Of a stretch of 46,971 bases of DNA, positions 26,405-36,142 are shown one piece after another; position 1 is the first letter of the stretch; the number at the start of each line of letters is the position of its first letter. Below the pieces are notes generated by a model. It had not been told where the DNA came from and made no database searches. It saw only the letters and a list, made by a program, of their open reading frames with translations. A program made the translations under genes and the position numbers. The DNA is taken from contig CANPYZ010000017.1 of the NCBI GenBank assembly GCA_947589035.1, positions 1 through 46,971 on the forward strand, read 5' to 3'. This stretch comes from an uncultured Clostridia bacterium. GTDB lineage: Bacteria > Bacillota > Clostridia > Oscillospirales > Ruminococcaceae.

Positions 26405-26433
26405 ATTATACTACAGAAAAAAAGATTTGTCAA
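26405..26433 (-). promoter_or_regulatory. Consensus promoter of the T-box/leuA transcript
   Basis: Minus strand: TTGACA (26428-26433), a 17-bp spacer and TATAAT (26405-26410). Confidence 0.93.
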
Positions 26434-26516
26434 GGGGTTTTGGAAAAAAATTTTCCTGTCGAAAACGTTTAAGGCTATTTTTGGGAATTTTTATGCAGAA
26501 AATTCAGAAAAACTGC

Positions 26517-26545
26517 TTGACATTACTTTGCGAATGTGCTAAAAT
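26517..26545 (+). promoter_or_regulatory. Promoter of the GGDNF-EAL gene
   Basis: TTGACA (26517-26522), a 17-bp spacer and TAAAAT (26540-26545). Transcription starts about 50 nt before the ATG at 26604; no riboswitch fits in that leader. Confidence 0.9.
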
Positions 26546-26603
26546 GGAATTAAGGATGAAAAGATTATCGTGTAAAGATAATCAAGATGTAGGAGCGAAT
26601 GAC

Positions 26604-28322
26604 ATGAATGAACAAATTGAAAAAAATCAGGGCTACCGGCTTTGCAGTGATGAATATTTGCAATTTCTCCGTGCAATTGGCGGATATTATCAATCACCGG
26701 AAGCCATGCTCAGAGCAATTACGAAAGAACTTCCCGCATTGGCGGAAGCTTTGCATTTAGGGTATTTAAACGTCCATTTTGAAACGCAGGACACGCCATT
26801 TACACTTCAGGAAAAAGATGTTGATTTCGAATTATACAAATCCGATTATGATTCAAGCAAAAAAGTGAAAACAGATTTTGTGACTGTGGAAAAAGGCATT
26901 TGTGTAATGACAATCGCCCCGAAGAGAAATTATTCATGGAGTACGGAAGAAATAGACCAGATGCGTTTCTTGTTGGAAAATTTATTTATTCGGCTTGGAT
27001 ATGTGCGGATAGGGCTTTTATTATCGAAAGCCATTACGAGTGATTTTCTGACAACGGCAATGAATACCCGTGGCATGACGGTTTACGGAATGGAATTGCA
27101 GAAAAAAGGCGATTTGGCGAAATATAACGGTTTTTACCTGAATCTAAAAAATTTTAAATATATTAATAAGAGTGCCGGACAGGAAAAGGGCAATGAAATT
27201 CTGATGAAATATTGCTGTACGCTTCAGGGGTTTATGCTTCCGGGGGAAAAGTTATCCCGCCCGGGAGGAGATAATTTTTTTGCACTGATTCGAAAAGAAC
27301 GAACAGAAATTTTTCTGAAATTTTTGAAAGAAGTGCCGATTACCGTTCCCTATGACGACGGACAGCGAACCTACAGAATTTCAACGAATGTCGGCGCATA
27401 TGAAATTCAAGAACAGGACAAAATCAGTTCTGTAATGGAATTGTCCATGGTTGCCATGAATGAAGTGAAACATTCACAGAAAGCCATTGATCAACTCTGG
27501 TATGCGCCTTACATGATGGAAAAAATCATGCATGACAAGCAGATTTCCCAATTGTTCCCGAAAGTTCTTGCTGACGGGGAATTTTTAGTATATTATCAGC
27601 CGAAAGTAACTTTAGAAACGAAAGAGCTTTGCGGTTGTGAAGCGTTAGCAAGGTGGCATCATCAAGGGAAAATTGTTCCGCCAATGGAATTTATCCCGAT
27701 TTTAGAACGGGAAGGAACGGTTTGCAATTTAGACTTCTATGTATTCGAAAAAGTGTGCGCTGATTTGCGGAAATGGCTGGATATGGGCATAGAGCCGGTG
27801 AGAGTGTCGGTGAATTTTTCACAGCAGCATTTAGGAAACAGTTCACTTTCAGAAGAAATTTTAGCCATTATGCAGAAATATGACATCAGCAGTAAATATA
27901 TTGAAATTGAATTAACGGAAATGTCCGGAGCGAAAGATCATGATGCAATGCTTGCATTTTTGCAGAAAATGCGTGAATATGGCATTTACACGTCAATTGA
28001 CGATTTCGGAACGGGGTTTTCTTCGTTGAACATGCTGAGAGAATTTCACATGGATGTCATTAAATTAGATAAATCTTTCGTAGATAAAATTGCCGCTCAG
28101 AATGAAGACAACAGCGGTGACAAAATCGTTATTGAAAATATTGTTCACATGGTGCAGGATTTACAGTTAGAAATTATTTCTGAAGGTGTCGAAACGAAAG
28201 AACAAGCGGATTTCCTGAAAAAAATTCACTGCAACATGGCACAAGGCTATTTATTTGACAAACCACTTCCGCATGATGAATTTGAAAAACGTTTATTAGG
28301 CAATCGTGTTTATCCTGTATAA
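26604..28322 (+). CDS. Cytoplasmic c-di-GMP phosphodiesterase with degenerate GGDEF domain
   Basis: 572 residues with no membrane segment. Residues 1-140 form an unassigned, possibly sensory, domain. The GGDEF domain (about 150-300) reads GGDNF at 221-225, so it is unlikely to make c-di-GMP and may bind GTP or regulate. The EAL domain (about 310-565) looks complete: CEALARW (E346), VSVNFS (N404), ELTEM (E439), DDFGTG (D466, D467), IKLDKSF (K487), SEGVET (E527) and MAQGYLF (Q547). It should hydrolyse c-di-GMP. The ATG at 26604 follows AGGAG (26591-26595); the longer opening from 26394 crosses the promoter. It is a single-gene unit. Confidence 0.93.
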   Translation: MNEQIEKNQGYRLCSDEYLQFLRAIGGYYQSPEAMLRAITKELPALAEALHLGYLNVHFETQDTPFTLQEKDVDFELYKSDYDSSKKVKTDFVTVEKGICVMTIAPKRNYSWSTEEIDQMRFLLENLFIRLGYVRIGLLLSKAITSDFLTTAMNTRGMTVYGMELQKKGDLAKYNGFYLNLKNFKYINKSAGQEKGNEILMKYCCTLQGFMLPGEKLSRPGGDNFFALIRKERTEIFLKFLKEVPITVPYDDGQRTYRISTNVGAYEIQEQDKISSVMELSMVAMNEVKHSQKAIDQLWYAPYMMEKIMHDKQISQLFPKVLADGEFLVYYQPKVTLETKELCGCEALARWHHQGKIVPPMEFIPILEREGTVCNLDFYVFEKVCADLRKWLDMGIEPVRVSVNFSQQHLGNSSLSEEILAIMQKYDISSKYIEIELTEMSGAKDHDAMLAFLQKMREYGIYTSIDDFGTGFSSLNMLREFHMDVIKLDKSFVDKIAAQNEDNSGDKIVIENIVHMVQDLQLEIISEGVETKEQADFLKKIHCNMAQGYLFDKPLPHDEFEKRLLGNRVYPV

Positions 28323-28332
28323 ATATAAAATA

Positions 28333-28369
28333 AACTGTCTGTTCCCATTCCGGAAACAGACAGTTTTTT
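28333..28369 (+). terminator. Bidirectional terminator between the EAL and HPt genes
   Basis: A stem of about 13 bp (28333-28345 with 28352-28365) is followed by T runs on the plus strand. The complementary side also ends in a T-rich stretch, so it serves the convergent kinase/HPt operon too. Confidence 0.9.
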
Positions 28370-28375
28370 AGTTTT

Positions 28376-28729
28376 TTATGATTGGTAATTTTTAATACAC
28401 GCAAGAATGGCTTGCTGAATCGGAATTGTTTCTTCCATTTTCTGTTTTGCGGTGTCAGGGTCATTGGCACGCAGAGCCGTTACAATTTCGTCATAGGCGT
28501 TGAATAATGGCGTTAAGGAAAGATTACCGGTTACACCTTTCAGCGTGTGCGCATTGGTTAAGGCTTTTTCATAGTCGCCGGATTCTAAAAACGCCATAAC
28601 TTCCGTACTTTCGGCATTAGGAACGAATTTTCCTAACATTCTCTGATAAAACGGAGCGTTATTCATGAATCTTCTTAAGCCTTCATCCGTGTTTGCACCG
28701 AGATTTTTCAGTTCTTCCAACATTGACAT
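28376..28729 (-). CDS. Stand-alone histidine phosphotransfer (HPt) protein
   Basis: A 117-residue four-helix HPt domain with the phosphorylatable histidine in NAHTLKGVTGNL (H61). Such proteins pass phosphate from the receiver of a hybrid kinase to a response regulator. The ATG at 28729 follows AGGAGG at 10 bp. It is 31 bp downstream of a hybrid kinase with two receivers and should be cotranscribed with it. A separate output regulator is missing from this operon. Confidence 0.93.
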   Translation of the reverse strand: MSMLEELKNLGANTDEGLRRFMNNAPFYQRMLGKFVPNAESTEVMAFLESGDYEKALTNAHTLKGVTGNLSLTPLFNAYDEIVTALRANDPDTAKQKMEETIPIQQAILACIKNYQS

Positions 28730-28760
28730 AAATTAAATTCCTCCTAAAATAAGTTAAATT

Positions 28761-31385
28761 TTATTCAACAGGACTTGTTTTGCCGAGATATTTTTTCAGA
28801 ACATCAAAAAGCTGTTCCATATCTAAAGGCTTAGCGATATGATCATTCATTCCACTGTCAAGAGCCTGTTTTTTATCTTCATTGAATGCGTTTGCGGTCA
28901 TGGCAATAATCGGAATAGACGCTAATGCAGGATTATCTAATTTCCGAATGGCTTTCGTTGCCTCGTAACCGTTCATGACGGGCATTTGCACGTCCATTAA
29001 AATTAAATCATAATGTCCGGGATTAGAATTTTTGACTTTATCCACAGCAACAATTCCGTCTTCAGCGCATTCAACCAGAAAACCGGATTCTTTAAGAATT
29101 TCATTAGCAATTTCCCGATTGAGTTCGTTATCTTCCACAAGCAAAAGCCTTTTTCCTTTAATGTCAAGATCCATATCCGGAAGTAAAGGTTGTTCCTGAG
29201 GAGTTTGTGATTTTCCGATTGTCGAAAGTAAAGTATCCCGCAAAGTGGAAAGAAAAATGGGTTTATTGCAGAAGGCTGTTACACCAGCGGCACGGGCTTC
29301 TTCTTCAATATTGCTCCAGTCGTACGCAGTTAAAATAATAATTGGTGTCGTATCGCCAATGAATTTTCGAATACGCCGGACAATTTCCACGCCGTTCAAA
29401 TCCGGTAAAAGCCAGTCGATAATATACGCATCGAATGCATCGCTTAATTCAAAAGCCTGTTTCGCATGGAGAACGGCTTCTTTTCCGGAAAGTGTCCATT
29501 CTGCCCGAAGTCCGAGTTGGGCAAGCATTTTCGTTACACTGTCGCAAATCGTGTAATCATCATCAACAACGAGGGCGTGCAAGCCTTCAAATTCTTTAAT
29601 GACTTCAATTTGTTTGCGTTCAGACTGTAAACGCATTTCCAAAGTCACAATATATTCTGTTCCTTTGCCCTGTTCGCTGAACACTTCAATTTTTCCGCCC
29701 ATCATGTCAATAATATTTTTCGCAATTGCCATGCCTAAACCGGTTCCCTGAATGCCGCTGACAGTAGTATTACTTTCCCGTTCGAACGGCTCGAAAACAT
29801 GCTTGATAAATTCTTCACTCATGCCGATTCCGGTATCTTTAACATGAATTTCATAAGCGGCATAACCGTCCGGTGCGCCGTGTTTCTGTTTGAAAATTAA
29901 CGTCACGCAGCCGCCGGAGGGCGTAAATTTCACAGCGTTTCCCAATAAGTTTAATAATACTTGATTTAAATGCAATTTATCACAGTAAACATCTTCATCA
30001 ATGACATCAATTGTATCAATGAAAAAATTTAACTGTTTCGCCTGAATTTGACTTTGCATAATATTTCGCAAATCATGAAGCATATCCGGCAGGCTGCATT
30101 CTACTTCTTCAATGTCCACACGTCCGCTTTCAATTCGGCTCATGTCCAACACATCGTTAATTAAACTTAACAAGTGATTACTGGAAGAAAGAATTTTCGC
30201 TAAATAATCCTGCACTCGTTCTTTATTGTCAATATTCGTTGCCGCAAGTGTCGTATAGCCAATAATGGCATTCATGGGCGTTCGAATATCATGTGACATA
30301 TTCGACAAAAACATTGTTTTCGCACGTTCAGCATTTTCTGCTTTAATTAGTCTTTCCTGTAAAACGGCTTTGTCCAGCGTAATGGAAGTATTATGCATTG
30401 TCCAGATTAAGTATAAAATCATAATCACGGCTTCAATCATGACCATGAACAGGCAAACTCTTCTGACAGAATATAAACTTGCGAATATTTCCGATTCCGG
30501 AACGGAAACGCAAACAATCCAGTTACCGAGTTCCTGCAAGCTGGTTGTTTCCTGATTACTGAGAACCATTGGTTCATAGTAAAAATAAACATATTCGTTC
30601 AGAATTTTAGATTTGAACACAGCATGACCAGAACCGCCGCTGAGAAATTTTGAAAAAATTTCTTCATCATCAGTACCTGCTTTAGTTTCGAATTTCTGGA
30701 AATCTTTGATATTTCCCAAAGTATCATGCAAAGTATCCATGAGAAAATCGCCGGTGTTCCGGTCAATAATATATACATCTGCTTTATTATTGAAAATATT
30801 TCTAATATTGAACGAATCCGGCAATGCTTTCAAATCCGTGGAAGAAAATAATACAGCAATGACTTTACCATCTTTTTTCACGGGCATATAATGCCGGACG
30901 ACTAATTTTCCCGTAAGGAAAATATTTTCCGTTCGTCCGGTGATATGTTCACCGAGACTGGCGATTTCATCGAAAGAAATTCTTCCGGAAACGCTGACAA
31001 TTTCTTCTTCCGTGTAGCCAATCGGCGGAATTAAAATGTCTCCCGGCAATAACAGAAATAATTCCGTTGACGGGGTAAGTTTATTATAACCGTTCATAAT
31101 TTTCCGCAAATTGTCTTGATCTGTAGATTTTTCCACGGAAAGCACTTCTGCAACGGAAGCTAACACTTCACTGTCACGGGCAAGCTGAATGGTAATATCA
31201 TCTGTGACGGTTTCAACAACTTCTTTCGTGCGCTGTAGACATCTTTCCTCTGTAATATGGCTAATTCGAATATACGCATAAATCATCAGAACGGTAGTAA
31301 GAAAAATAACAATAATTGTGGCGATAATACTTTTTTCTCTGAGTTTACTTTTTTCTTTGATGTTAGGTTGATTTGATTTTGACAT
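28761..31385 (-). CDS. Membrane hybrid sensor histidine kinase with two receiver domains
   Basis: 874 residues. TM1 is at 19-38, an extracellular double-Cache-like sensor spans about 40-305, and TM2 is at 309-330. HisKA carries H365 in SNMSHDIRTPMN. The HATPase domain has GNAVKF, DTGIGM and GTGLGMAIAKN. Receiver 1 (about 602-720) has its acceptor D657 in IIDW; receiver 2 (about 745-868) has D798 in LMDVQMPVMNG. The ATG at 31385 with AAGGGG (31392-31397) is preferred over upstream in-frame starts. Phosphate flow would be H365 to D657 or D798, then to the HPt protein downstream. The final target is not encoded nearby. Confidence 0.94.
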   Translation of the reverse strand: MSKSNQPNIKEKSKLREKSIIATIIVIFLTTVLMIYAYIRISHITEERCLQRTKEVVETVTDDITIQLARDSEVLASVAEVLSVEKSTDQDNLRKIMNGYNKLTPSTELFLLLPGDILIPPIGYTEEEIVSVSGRISFDEIASLGEHITGRTENIFLTGKLVVRHYMPVKKDGKVIAVLFSSTDLKALPDSFNIRNIFNNKADVYIIDRNTGDFLMDTLHDTLGNIKDFQKFETKAGTDDEEIFSKFLSGGSGHAVFKSKILNEYVYFYYEPMVLSNQETTSLQELGNWIVCVSVPESEIFASLYSVRRVCLFMVMIEAVIMILYLIWTMHNTSITLDKAVLQERLIKAENAERAKTMFLSNMSHDIRTPMNAIIGYTTLAATNIDNKERVQDYLAKILSSSNHLLSLINDVLDMSRIESGRVDIEEVECSLPDMLHDLRNIMQSQIQAKQLNFFIDTIDVIDEDVYCDKLHLNQVLLNLLGNAVKFTPSGGCVTLIFKQKHGAPDGYAAYEIHVKDTGIGMSEEFIKHVFEPFERESNTTVSGIQGTGLGMAIAKNIIDMMGGKIEVFSEQGKGTEYIVTLEMRLQSERKQIEVIKEFEGLHALVVDDDYTICDSVTKMLAQLGLRAEWTLSGKEAVLHAKQAFELSDAFDAYIIDWLLPDLNGVEIVRRIRKFIGDTTPIIILTAYDWSNIEEEARAAGVTAFCNKPIFLSTLRDTLLSTIGKSQTPQEQPLLPDMDLDIKGKRLLLVEDNELNREIANEILKESGFLVECAEDGIVAVDKVKNSNPGHYDLILMDVQMPVMNGYEATKAIRKLDNPALASIPIIAMTANAFNEDKKQALDSGMNDHIAKPLDMEQLFDVLKKYLGKTSPVE

Positions 31386-31429
31386 TTGCATCCCCTTCTT
31401 TGACAAGAGTAAAGTAAGTCTACATTACT

Positions 31430-31458
31430 ATTATAATCCAATTTGAAGCAGATGTCAA
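31430..31458 (-). promoter_or_regulatory. Consensus promoter of the hybrid kinase-HPt operon
   Basis: Minus strand: TTGACA (31453-31458), a 17-bp spacer and TATAAT (31430-31435). It lies in the short gap after the GGDEF-EAL gene, so the two signalling operons are separate units. Confidence 0.92.
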
Positions 31459-31467
31459 GTAAAATTT

Positions 31468-34400
31468 TTACGAATGGGAAAAACGCCTGATTGTTTCTTT
31501 CACTTCTTTAGAAACGGGTTTCGGTTCAAAAACAGGGCGGTTAATGTAATAGCCCTGAAGCAGGTCAACTCCGCAGGAAATGACTGTACGCACTTCACTT
31601 TCTGTTTCAACGCCTTCCGCAAGAACGAGAATATTTTTATGCCGAACGAGTTTAACTAAATTGCTGATAATAGTTCTTCTGCTGAAATCTTTATCACAGC
31701 CGCTAACTAAAGAACGGTCAATTTTAATAATATTCGGGTTCAGTGTAATGAGTGCATATTCGCTGTTGTAACCCGTTCCGAAATCGTCAAGGGCAACTTG
31801 TGCGTTCCATGTCCTCATGCGGTTAATTTTCGATTGAATATATTCTTCATTTGTGCTTTCACTTTCTAAAATTTCCATAATAATATGCGAAAGTAAATTC
31901 GGATGATTTTTTTCAATGATATGTACATCGGAATCTTCCAGAATGCAATTCGAAATGGAATTCACGAATAAATGACAGTCAGGAGAAATATTTCCGGCAT
32001 CAATTTGTGCCTGAAAATCAACTAACGCCTTTGTCCATGTCAAGTGTTCAATTTCGTAAAGTTTTGCGCTTGTTTTAGCAATACGCAATAATTCAAGCGG
32101 TGACTGAAAAATAGAAGACTGCGGGCGCATTAAGGCTTCATAACCATAAAGTTCACCAGTTTTAGCGGAAACAATGCTATGAAATGCATACCGTACACGG
32201 CATTCATCAATAATTCTGTTCATTTCTTCCACGCCGTTCAGCAAAACGGCATCTTTCGCATAAGAAGAAATATCAAATTCGGCAATTTCGCCTTTCGTGG
32301 AATGTTTAATAGTATACATAGCGAAATCGGCGTATTTCACTAACATTTCATAAGAATCTGCGTCGTCCGGATACCATGAAATACCGGCACTGGCACGAAT
32401 TTTAAAATGCGTGCCGTCTGCTAAAAGACAATAGCTGTTTAAAAGCTGTGAACGGACTTCCTGAATAATTTTCCTGACTTCCTCTTTAGAAGAAAAGCCC
32501 GTCAGGCAAATATTAAATTCATCTCCGGAAAGTCGGGAAACAATACCGCCGTATCTTTGGAAATTTTTCAGCGAATTAGCCGCCGTTTTAATATAATCAT
32601 CTCCGAAATCATGACCATATGTGTCATTAACATATTTCAGATTGTCTAAATCTAACATAATAAATGCAGTAATTTTTAAATCGTTCCGGTGACGGAAAAG
32701 GTCTTCAATTTTCCGGTAATAGGCATGACGATTTAATAACCCTGTTGTGCTGTCATAATCCCGTTCATATTCAATACGTTTCTTTTCCAGCATACTGCTG
32801 GTAATATCCTGAATAATGCCAATGCTTTTATTTTTGTTATGTACAAGGCTAAGCCTTAACCAATTTGTTCCGCCATCTGGCTTATGAATGCTGAACTCTT
32901 TCACATAATCGGAATTTTCCGGATATTCGGCAAGCCCTTCAAGAACGAAAGAACGAATTTTTTCTACTGGAATATGGTCAATAAATTCCTGCCGGCTAAT
33001 CATAATATCTTCTTCTGCCGGATAGGGAAGATTTAACAATTTCAAAAGTCCCTGCCCAACGAAAACCGTTTCTGCAGTGTGGTCATACATGAATGTGCCT
33101 AACCCAACATCAGCAATGCGAATCATTTTCGAAACCTGAGAAGAAAATTCCTGTGCATTGATTTGTAATTGTGTAATGGCATCTGTCATTTTATCTAATT
33201 CGAAAATATTTGTCGGTGCGAACCGGATAATTTGATTATATTCATGCATGGAGTTCATTTTGTGAATAATCTTCGTAATCGGTTCAACGACTTTTTTAAT
33301 TGTAATCAGAACAATAATTGTACTGACAACTAAGGCAATTACAGCCGAAAGCACCAGCATTCGAATTAAATTCGTGAATAACTGAAGAACGCTGTCTTTT
33401 TCCGCTACGGAAATCAACGCCCATTGTTCTTCATAATAGGGACTTTCTTCTGAATAAAGTTTCATGTACTGCACACTGCCGACAGAAGAAAATTCTGAAT
33501 TTGATGTAAAATCAACAATGCCTTCATTCCGGACGGGGTTAGTTTGTAAAGTATTTTCATTTTTGACAAGCTGATTGAAAGCAATGCCGGAATGCGTGAT
33601 AATGTCGAACGCCTGCGAATCAGGTTGTTTTCTGCCGAGAACGTAACAAGCCGTTTCATTCAAAAAGTCATTCACAGGCATGTCCGAAAGAATGGTATTT
33701 TCCGTTAAGCCAATGCCGATTACGCCGTAGACAGTCCCGTCAGCCGCAATCAAAGGAACAGTATATTTCATACTGTCGGCGGCACTTTTCGTAATGGGAG
33801 AAAATCCGCTCCAGTAACCTAAATTTCCGAAAGATAAATTTGAATTTTCTTCTGCCGTCTGAATTGTCCTGTAATAATAATCATAATTTTCCATGTTGTT
33901 CGGGTCAGATTCAAAATGCAATTTCCAGCCGGAATCTAAAATAATGCCTAAATCCTGCGAAATAGAAGAAAGTCCCATTTCCATTAACAAATCCTGATAG
34001 CCGGAATCGCTTGTCGGGTCAAGGTCTCGGAAATATAATGCTGCTTTCGCCTGTTTTACGCCGCCTTCATCATCATATAAATCCCCCGTTTCTAAAATGA
34101 AATACACATCATTAGCCATACTTCTTTTCAGCAAATCAATTAATGTTTCGGCGGAAGATTCCATAATTTTCCGGTTTAACTCCTTATCTTCCTGTAAAGC
34201 GGCAACGGAAACATTTTTCTGTATGAGGGTAGTTTCTACGAGTGTATTAATTTTTTCGGCGGCTTCCTGTACGAAAGGAATTTTCGACTGAAATTCACTT
34301 TCAATATAATTTTTCCGGTTTTCGGTTTTTTCCAAAAGCATGGAATAAGCGTATTCTTTCACATGAGAAAATTCCCCTCCGGCAATCAGCACGGCGAAAA

Positions 34401-34509
34401 ATGTCACTAACTGAAATAAAACTAATCCCAGCATCGGAAATAATAACCGAATGAATAATTTAGCTTTTTTCTTTGTTTTATCGGGAGAGTTTTCAGGAAC
34501 ATTTGCCAT
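31468..34509 (-). CDS. Membrane PAS-GGDEF-EAL protein with extracellular sensor
   Basis: 1013 residues. TM1 is about 18-44, a long extracellular Cache-like domain spans about 50-378, and TM2 is 380-404. A HAMP-like linker and a PAS domain (about 460-575) come next. The GGDEF domain has SGDEF at 661-665 and retains LDLDNLKYVND. The EAL domain has YEALMRP (E791), EILESE, LDDFGTG (D908, D909), IIKIDRS (K929), AEGVETE (E965) and LLQGYYI (Q985). No RxxD inhibitory site is seen (RYGG there). Both activities may be intact, so net output is uncertain. It starts 15 bp after a solute-binding lipoprotein gene and should share its transcript. Confidence 0.93.
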   Translation of the reverse strand: MANVPENSPDKTKKKAKLFIRLLFPMLGLVLFQLVTFFAVLIAGGEFSHVKEYAYSMLLEKTENRKNYIESEFQSKIPFVQEAAEKINTLVETTLIQKNVSVAALQEDKELNRKIMESSAETLIDLLKRSMANDVYFILETGDLYDDEGGVKQAKAALYFRDLDPTSDSGYQDLLMEMGLSSISQDLGIILDSGWKLHFESDPNNMENYDYYYRTIQTAEENSNLSFGNLGYWSGFSPITKSAADSMKYTVPLIAADGTVYGVIGIGLTENTILSDMPVNDFLNETACYVLGRKQPDSQAFDIITHSGIAFNQLVKNENTLQTNPVRNEGIVDFTSNSEFSSVGSVQYMKLYSEESPYYEEQWALISVAEKDSVLQLFTNLIRMLVLSAVIALVVSTIIVLITIKKVVEPITKIIHKMNSMHEYNQIIRFAPTNIFELDKMTDAITQLQINAQEFSSQVSKMIRIADVGLGTFMYDHTAETVFVGQGLLKLLNLPYPAEEDIMISRQEFIDHIPVEKIRSFVLEGLAEYPENSDYVKEFSIHKPDGGTNWLRLSLVHNKNKSIGIIQDITSSMLEKKRIEYERDYDSTTGLLNRHAYYRKIEDLFRHRNDLKITAFIMLDLDNLKYVNDTYGHDFGDDYIKTAANSLKNFQRYGGIVSRLSGDEFNICLTGFSSKEEVRKIIQEVRSQLLNSYCLLADGTHFKIRASAGISWYPDDADSYEMLVKYADFAMYTIKHSTKGEIAEFDISSYAKDAVLLNGVEEMNRIIDECRVRYAFHSIVSAKTGELYGYEALMRPQSSIFQSPLELLRIAKTSAKLYEIEHLTWTKALVDFQAQIDAGNISPDCHLFVNSISNCILEDSDVHIIEKNHPNLLSHIIMEILESESTNEEYIQSKINRMRTWNAQVALDDFGTGYNSEYALITLNPNIIKIDRSLVSGCDKDFSRRTIISNLVKLVRHKNILVLAEGVETESEVRTVISCGVDLLQGYYINRPVFEPKPVSKEVKETIRRFSHS

Positions 34510-34524
34510 ACATTTCCATCTCCC

Positions 34525-35973
34525 TCAGACAATTCCGGAAGCCGACTGCAAACCGGAAACGAAATCATCATACCACTGTGCAAAAGCCTTGTCAGAAACA
34601 TAATCTTCTAAAACAGTTTCCCGTTCTTCTCCGCCTTGTATACGGGAAAAAGCTTTCTCATAGGCAGTTTGTGCCGTATCTTGAATGTAATTTCCGAGAA
34701 AATCCCGTACTTCAGTAGATTTTTCGAACGGTTTCGCCGAATAAAGAGAATAAGTATTCACTTCAGAAACAGCCGCTTCCATAGCTTGACGGTCAGCACC
34801 ATCATTTTCATAAAATTCAGAAATAATCTCAAAATCATTTGCGGATTTCTTAACAGGAAGATAGCCGGATTTGACTGCAAAATCAATATTTCTTTCTTGT
34901 TCGGTAATCCATTTCAGGAATACAGAACAAGCGTATTCTGTTTTCGGGTCAGATTTGGTGACAACCATTCCTGCGCCCTGCTGCACAGCGTAAGGTTCAC
35001 AGCCTTCAAAATTCGGAATCGGTAAAGCGAACGAGTCAATTGGATAAGTGTAAGAATCATCAATTGTAACAGAATCCGGAAAATATACTGCTCCCGTACT
35101 GGAGCAAACCATAGCAATAATTTCACCGATTTTCGCATCGTCGCTCCGGTAACGGCTTTGTGCGAAATAATAGCCTTTAACATATGGCACATAATAACAA
35201 TCCCATAAACGCCGAATGACTTCTTCATCTGTATGAAGTGTTAATTCGCCGTTTTCTTCCGTGAAAAATTCCATGCCGAGTTGTTTTGCGCCGACAATCA
35301 TATAATTTGCGACAGAATCCCGCCCGAAAAAGGCTTTTCCGTCATTAGGCGTATCCGGTGTTAAATTATCCGTATAAGTATAATATTTTTCAGCTGTTTC
35401 CGCAAGGCTTTCCCAAGTGGAAAGGTCAGTTTCGGAGATGTTTTCGGCATCAGCGAATTTCTGAAAATCCGTCTGATTCAGCATCATGACTTCTGTGCTT
35501 TTTGCCGTGGGGAAAATTTTCAATTCCTGCTGGGAATCATCGAATTTTCCTTCTTCTAAATAGCCGTCAACATATTCAGCGAGTTCTTCCGCCGTGAAAT
35601 ATTGCGACAAATCCACAACGCAGCCTAATTCGTCAGCAATATATGCTGTTTCCGCATAAGAAGCGAAAATATCCGGCGGTGTTTCTGCACCGACATCATT
35701 TTTCAAAGAAGCAAGCACGCTATCCGCAAGTTCATTGATTGTTCCTTTACTTCTGGCTTCCACAATAATCCCTTGTTCGTGTCCGACAGTTTCGTTAAAT
35801 TCAACAATCATATGGTCAAAATATTCCTGCTGAACGCCGTTATAATAGTGCCAAATGGTAATATCTGCCGGATTTTTAGGGTCAAGCGGATTTTGATTTT
35901 CAGCACAGCCGCAAAATAAACCAGCAGAAACGCAGACCGCCGAAAACAAAGAAAATATATTTTTTAATTTCAA
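34525..35973 (-). CDS. Extracellular solute-binding lipoprotein (ABC family 1 type)
   Basis: 482 residues. I prefer the TTG at 35973, which gives the standard leader MKLKNIFSLF and 8-bp spacing from GGGAG (35982-35986); a GTG at 35982 overlaps that site. The signal peptide ends in a lipobox, FCGC, with the modified cysteine at position 23. The mature part looks like carbohydrate-type substrate-binding proteins: ITIWHYYNG at the start, TPPDIFASYAETAY, and ECF-type WITEQE repeats absent. No permease or ATPase gene is adjacent; its partner on the transcript is a membrane GGDEF-EAL protein. It may present a ligand to that sensor or serve a transporter elsewhere. Confidence 0.88.
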   Translation of the reverse strand: MKLKNIFSLFSAVCVSAGLFCGCAENQNPLDPKNPADITIWHYYNGVQQEYFDHMIVEFNETVGHEQGIIVEARSKGTINELADSVLASLKNDVGAETPPDIFASYAETAYIADELGCVVDLSQYFTAEELAEYVDGYLEEGKFDDSQQELKIFPTAKSTEVMMLNQTDFQKFADAENISETDLSTWESLAETAEKYYTYTDNLTPDTPNDGKAFFGRDSVANYMIVGAKQLGMEFFTEENGELTLHTDEEVIRRLWDCYYVPYVKGYYFAQSRYRSDDAKIGEIIAMVCSSTGAVYFPDSVTIDDSYTYPIDSFALPIPNFEGCEPYAVQQGAGMVVTKSDPKTEYACSVFLKWITEQERNIDFAVKSGYLPVKKSANDFEIISEFYENDGADRQAMEAAVSEVNTYSLYSAKPFEKSTEVRDFLGNYIQDTAQTAYEKAFSRIQGGEERETVLEDYVSDKAFAQWYDDFVSGLQSASGIV

Positions 35974-36021
35974 AAATAACACTCCCTTGATTCAAATTCA
36001 TAGCATATAATTATTATTATA

Positions 36022-36050
36022 ATTATACCGGATTTTTTCCCATTTTTCAA
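36022..36050 (-). promoter_or_regulatory. Promoter of the binding protein/GGDEF-EAL operon
   Basis: Minus strand: TTGAAA (36045-36050), a 17-bp spacer and TATAAT (36022-36027). Confidence 0.85.
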
Positions 36051-36142
36051 GATATGCCGGAAAATTATTTACATTTCTGTAAATTTTACAAAAAGCTGAA
36101 CTATTTTTTGTGCAGAATGCCCTGAAAAATGGCATAAAGAAA

